DNA from: an uncultured Akkermansia sp.
GTDB lineage: Bacteria > Verrucomicrobiota > Verrucomicrobiia > Verrucomicrobiales > Akkermansiaceae
Length of the DNA: 7,691 nt
Assembly: GCA_904501915.1 (NCBI GenBank)
Contig: CAJGCV010000086.1
Location: forward strand, 1-7,691
Direction of reading: 5' to 3'
Shown: positions 1 to 6,000 of the stretch, piece by piece
Position numbering within the stretch: position 1 is the stretch's first letter
Layout: the number at the start of each line of letters is the position of its first letter
Position numbers and translations under genes: made by a program
Notes under the pieces: model-generated
Databases searched by the model: none
Seen by the model: only the letters and a program-made list of their open reading frames with translations
What the model was told of the DNA's origin: nothing

Positions 1-3000
1 CCGCCACGATGTTCCGGGAGATTGAGGAAGCGCGTGCGCTGTATGAGTCCCGCGCGTACCAGGAAGCCCGGCGTGAGTTGAACTTGCCGAAGGTGGAGAA
101 GGTCATTGATAAGGAGGGCCTCTACCTGGTGACTACGTTTGACCGGGCAGATGGCCACGAGCTTTTCCACGGTGAGGTGGGCGAGCAGCAGCTGCTGGAG
201 ATGCTGGGGCATTATATCCAGCAGGAGGAGCGCATGCGGATTCACCGGGCACAGAGTGCCATGGGTGCCAATGCCCTGCTGCGTGCCGCTGAAATGAGCG
301 GCGAGGTGGTGGTGGAGGATATGGCCGATGCGAAGAATCCGGAGAGCGGGGAGCAGGTTATTTCTGAAGCCGGCGCTATGGGGCTGGAGGAGTTCAAGTA
401 TGCGGCCGAGCTGGCGCTGGATGAGATGGAGGCGCGCAAGGCTTCCGGCATGAGCGAGCAGGAAGCGCTGGCCACGCCTTTTGCTGCGCTGAGCCGGTAC
501 ATGCCGCTGGGGCATTGGCTGCAGCTGGAGCGGGCGTTCCAGGAGCGCCTGGCCACGGCCCGCGAGACAACCGGTGAGGAGGGTGCAGATTCCACCCGCG
601 TGCTGAATGTTACTCCTGCTGCCGGCACAACTAAGGCCGACACGCTGCTGCTGGCCGCGCGTGGGCAGGTGGAGACGCGCGAAGTGCTGGAGGATGTGAT
701 TGAGCATGCCCAGAAGAAGGTGACCGGGAATGACCCGGCGAAGCTCCGCGCCTGGCATGCGCTGCTGCGCGATGCCCAGAAGGCGGTGAAGCAGCTGGGT
801 TTCAAGCTGAATTTTTATGATGGCCATGACGGCCTGGATGCCGCCACGCTGCAAGGAAAGATTACGGAGGGCATGAGCAAGCTGGCCAGCGCGTACACGG
901 TGGTGAATGCGGATGCTCTGCCGCTGCCTGCCTGGGTGAAAGACCTGGTGAAGTGGCACATGCGCGCGCTGGAGGATGCGGCGGCGATTGTGGAGCTGGC
1001 AGAGGCTTACAAGACCGGGCGTGAGCGCGGGAATATAAGCCAGGATATTGAGGATGTGCTGGCGGAGATTGGGCATAAGGCTGCCAGTCTTTTCCAGAGC
1101 GCAGAGCTGGAAGCGGTGGATGTGCAGGCCTACAAGGATGCGCGGGCGCGTTACAGGATGCTCACCGGCGATATGACCCCCACCGCCAGCGAGGTGCAGG
1201 CGGAGCAGGATGCCGCGGATGCGCGTGAGCAGGAGCGTGTGCGCCCTGCGGAGGATGTGAAGAGTGTGCTGCCGCCGCGGGAGGATGGCAGTATGGATGA
1301 GCAGACTTTCTCCCCTGCCGGCGATTTGCCGGAGGATGTGCGTGCCGCGTTCCCGAAGGGGGCTTGCTATAATATCGGCGCGCGTGCCTGGCTGGGTATG
1401 GTGCCGGTGGCCAGGCTGCATCTCTCGCCGGATGCTCCCCAGGTGAAGGTGGGCAGTAACAAGAAGGGCGTGGTGAATCCTCTGGTGGGTGACTACCGCC
1501 AGGATGCACCGCCGGTGTATGTGTGGCAACGCCGCAATGGTACGCTGGAGGTGATTTCCGGACGGCATCGTCTTGACCTGGCCAAGCGCACCAATACGGA
1601 GATGATCGCCGCGTATGTGTACCCGGAGGATGCTGCTCATGATGCGAAGTGGGCCCGGCTGCTGGACTACGAGCAGAACATGCAGGATGACCAGGCGGAC
1701 GAGCTGACCGCCGCTATCTATGTGCGCGAGACGCAGCTCTCCGATGAGGAGCTGACGCGGCGCGGCCTGACGCGTGGCGGCACAAAGTCTGCCCGTGGTA
1801 TTCTGATTGGACGCGAGGCTCGCGAGGATTTGTGGAGCCGTTTCCAGAGCCGCGCCATTGACCCGCGCACGGCGGAGGCTATCTGCCGGCTGACCATGCA
1901 CATGCCGGATGCAAGCCGTATCGATGCGATGCAGGCCATGGCCGCGGCTGACCTAGCCAAGGGCAAGAGCCTGGAGCATGTGGCGGCGAAGTTGCAGCTG
2001 ATGGCTCATGCTGATGCTGATGGTGAGGCTACCCAGGGGCTGCTGAGTTTCGGGGAGAGTTTTGACGAGGCTCTGGAGCGGAGCGCTGAGTTTATTGCCC
2101 GGAGCATTGAGGTGATTAACAAGCATATTGCCGCGGTGACTAAGGCGCGTTCCCTGGGTAAGGGTGGCGTGAGCGAGCAGGAGGGTATCAGCGTGGGACT
2201 GGATATGGATCCGAAGCAGCGCCTGGCTGAGCTGAATGAGCTGAAGGCCGCCTATGAGAAATGCGGGTTCCATGAAAAAATCCGCTTCCGTGCGCTGACC
2301 TGGGATGGCAAGAGTGATGTTGACCCGATAGGGGATTATGCCAGGGACAAGGCTGCTGCGGCTGAGCTGGCCGGGCCCACGGCTGAGGAGCTGGAGCAGC
2401 AGGCGCGTGATGCTGCGGCTGAGGCTACGGGGACGTTTGGGTTCTCAACGTATACTCCACGCGTTCTGCAGCGTTCATATGCTACGGATATTAACGGTAA
2501 TAAGCTTGACGCAGATACCTTTATCACTACGCCTAATGGTAATCTGAATTGGTATGAGTTTCCGCAAGATGCCAAGACGCAAAGTCTGCTGGCTTCCAGA
2601 AGAATTAAAAACCTTCCTATTCGGTTAAGAGTAGGTAAGCAGAATAAGCGTGAACATGAGGGATTCGGCCTTATTCACATGCTGAATCATTTTGATGATT
2701 ATGCAGAGAAGGGGGAGACTCCGTTATTGCACCTGTATAATACGCTTGCTAATCTTGTAAAAATCAGAGGTGGCGCGTATGGGCGCTATGATTTCAAGGG
2801 TGAGTACGATGGAAATGACAGCAAGCTGGTTGCTCAGCTAATAGAGGATGATGGGTGCTATTCTATTGTCTCATGCTACCCTGTTCAAATGAACCGCCTC
2901 CCGCAAGCGGGAGAGCTTGTAATTGGACGCGTACTATTCCAATTTCCGCCCAACAGCGGGACGACCCAAATTCCTGTCGGCAAGTCGCAGAATAACGCTG

Positions 3001-6000
3001 TTACGACTTCCGCTGGCACTAATGGACAAGCCTCTACGGGCAATGTAGCACAGTCTCCGGCGCAAGTCAATATTTATGATGTTCAGATTAGAGATTCTTC
3101 CGGAAATGTGATATTCCAGCAGCCTGTGGAGGCGAAGGCTAATTTCTCCGTTACCCGCAACCTGGCGGCTGTGCATAGCCTGAGCCCGGAGAAGTTCCTG
3201 GCAGCGCTGGAGCTGGGCGGCATGCCGATGCCTAGCGTGGCGGTGACGCGCCTGGATAAGCCGTACAGCTGGGGCGGTACTGATGGCATCATGCTGGTGG
3301 GACGGCCTGAGATGGTGGACCCGCGCAAGCGTGCAAAGGTGTATATGCACGATGCTTACACCGGCAAAATGCCGCCTGTAATGTATCGTAAGAAGAATGA
3401 TGCTGATGCGGCAAAACTGAAAGCAGATGTTTTGGAGAAGATTTCTCCGTACGGGTTGGATTATAGCGATGGTCTTAATACAGGTTTGTTCCGTGATGAT
3501 TACAACGAGAAGGTGATGGATGCTTACGCTGCTGATTGGAGCAGCAATCGAGCCATGATGGCATACTGGGCAATCACTCAGGCAGAGTATGCACCGAAGC
3601 CTAAGCTGAAGGAACAGGTTGGCATGATAAAAAAAGAGCTGTATAAAGTTCTGAAGCCTTGGGAAAAAATGTTTCCAAAGGATACGATGCTTTTCTCGTA
3701 CCATTACACGGATGAAATTCTGAATAAACTTCGTGCGTTGATGATTCGTTATTATGAGGAGAAGAACGAAAACAAGACCGCAGAACATTATCGAAATATC
3801 TCCCAGGACGCGTTGCAAATGAAAGCGCAGGTGTATGTTGACGCTGTGCGGAAGTTTACAACAAAGAAGGTGCCGGATGCAGTAGAGAATGGAAAGCGAT
3901 TTGTGGCGTATGCTGAGCGGCATCGCAAGGCGTATAATGCCTGGTGTGAGGAGCAGCTATCGAGATTCCGAGGCGAAAAGATATTTTCCCGGAAGTTTGT
4001 TCGTCGCAACTGGAGGGGCGAAGTTGTGGATGAATGGTGGGGTCATGAGTCATATAACCTGAAGAACCTGATGAAATACATGCGTGAGGAAAAGAGTCGA
4101 GGTGGCGAGTTCAGCTCGCTTTCACCTGGCCTTTTCATTGCTGTTGTATCCGAGGAGCTGCGAAGCATGAAGGAGATTCAGTCTAATCGAGAACGTGTAG
4201 TTGGCTCTGAGGAACACGAGAAAGCCAAGGCTGAATATGAGGATGCGTATAGTGCGTTTGAACGCCTTGCGTGGGAGCTTGGTGCAGGTCGTAGATATGG
4301 GCGTTTTGAGATTGCAGAGAGCGCTATGTGGCGGCTGTTGGAGCTTGTGCAGGGAAGTCGCAATATGCCTTCCCGCGAAGCGGTGAAACGCAAGCTGAAT
4401 GAGAGCAAGGATGGATGGCAGGATGAGCATGTAGAGGCGGCAATGGATTTGCTGAGTAGGGCTTTTTCTCTCCCGTCCGACTACATGGAGGCTGTTCCCC
4501 AGCGTGCGGTGCGGATGAATGAGTGGGAGTATGCCGTGATGCCGGAGAGCCTGAAGAAGAATAAGGCTGTGATGGCCGGGCTGCGTGAGAATGGTATTCG
4601 TCCTCGCTTCCATGATGGCACAGAGGAGGGCCGTAAGGCTGCGCTGGCAGGATTGGTGAATGATAGCAAGGTAGGCTTTTCCGTGACCAGCATGTCTGAG
4701 GCCGCGCAGGGACTGCTGGAGGGCAGCGCCATGAAGGTGACGCGGGCGGCTGACCTGATAAAGGATTTCAACGCGCAGATTGCCAACTGGAACCGGGTGG
4801 CTGCCAGCAAGGAGGGGCGTGCAGATACCCGCACCGGCGCGGAGATGTTCGGTGCGGTGCAGGCTCTGCTGAGCAGCGCCCGCAAGGTGCTGCCGGATGG
4901 ATACCGCGGCAATGTGCATACGCTGATGCAATGGGCCAGCGTGTATGCTGGCATGGCTGAGACTGGCCAGCTGCCGGCGGCGGGGGCGCTGAAGGGCAAT
5001 GCAAAGATTCTGGATGCGTTCCGCAAGAAGATGCTGAATGAGACGGCCATGGCCGCTGATAATGCCGAAGCGGAGGCGATGCTGGCCAGTATTGGTGAGC
5101 AGAAGCTGAACGAGGTGATGGTGAAGGTGCTGCAGCAGGTGCGCGGGCAGCTGGCGAAGTTTGCCAAGGATGAGCTGTGGGCGAAGATGGGCAAGGTTAT
5201 CCAGCATGCCAAGGCCAAGGAGGAACAGGGCAAGAAGAGTAAGCGCGGCAAGATGAGCGCGGTGGATTATGAAAAGCTGGCGAAGTATGAGCAATATCTG
5301 GCCATGGATGCAGAAACCGTGCGCGAAGAGCTGGACGGCATGCAGGGCAAGCTGAGTAATGCCGATGCTGACCGCGCGGCTGTGCTGGAGTCAGAGATGG
5401 CCGAGCTGAGCCTTTACGGCGGCTGGAAGGGCATGAGCCTGCAGCAGGCGGTGGCTGCGTACCAGGCCATGGTGCTGTTCTGCGCTACCGGGCGGAGCAG
5501 CTGGCAGCGTGTGCTGGATAAGCGCAAGGCGGAGATCGAGTTCCTGGCTCGGGAGATGGGGCGAGCGCTGCCGACTGACCGGACGGTCAGTGAAACGCGC
5601 AATGCAGAACACACGAAGCTGCGGAAGGCGCTGCGCCGTCTGCCGTATGGGTGCATGAGTTACAGTCAGCTGATGCTGGCTTTGAGTTCCCGCCTGGGAG
5701 AGGGGTTCTGCTTTGACCGCATCCAGGAGATGACTGATGCGAACGCTGCGCTGCTGAATGCTGAAAAGGCCCGCATGGGCTGGATGTATGGGCTGGTGCA
5801 GAAGGTGAGTGGACGCAAGGGTGAGCTGGCTTGTGAAAAGTGGCTGGCTGATTTCGACACTCCGCATGATACCGGCATTGTTCTATCGCCCATGGCCTGG
5901 TGCGAGGTGGAGATGACGGTGGAGGCCGCGGAAGCCTGGCTGACCCTGGGCAAGGAGGAGCGCGAAAAGCAGTGGGCCGAGCGTGAGGCTGACGAAAAGC

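Noticed and set aside
9..11. ATG near the window start as the gene start
   Set aside because: The frame is already open upstream and no Shine-Dalgarno sequence precedes it, so the protein most likely continues beyond the window.
156..170. HELFH (residues 52-56), matching the zinc metallopeptidase HExxH pattern
   Set aside because: It follows an apparently strand-like DRADG turn and is preceded by no hydrophobic helix. No third zinc ligand is evident, and HExxH occurs by chance in long proteins.
242..805. Minus-strand Ser/Ala-rich open frame
   Set aside because: Its composition is that of the reverse complement of Ala/Glu/Leu-rich helices; there is no signal peptide logic, ribosome binding site or domain.
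690..1345. Four copies of GGAGGATGTG-like sequence (about 690, 1049, 1251, 1332), which look like a repeat or internal ribosome binding sites
   Set aside because: All are in the same reading frame encoding ED-V dipeptides in Glu/Asp-rich helices using the favoured codons GAG, GAT and GTG; spacing is irregular and flanks are unrelated.
2934..3923. Minus-strand open frame of 329 codons across the AT-richer part
   Set aside because: The His/Ile/Leu/Arg-rich translation resembles no family, and the plus strand here encodes recognisable motifs (LGGMPMPS) in the main frame.
4122..5294. Minus-strand open frame of 390 codons
   Set aside because: It is antisense to the giant protein. The translation is low-complexity His/Leu/Arg/Gln with no motif, and other overlapping minus-strand frames cover the same bases, as expected of shadows.
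5574..5591. Inverted repeat as a terminator or operator
   Set aside because: It is inside the coding frame, has no T-tract, and 8-bp arms are near chance expectation for this length.
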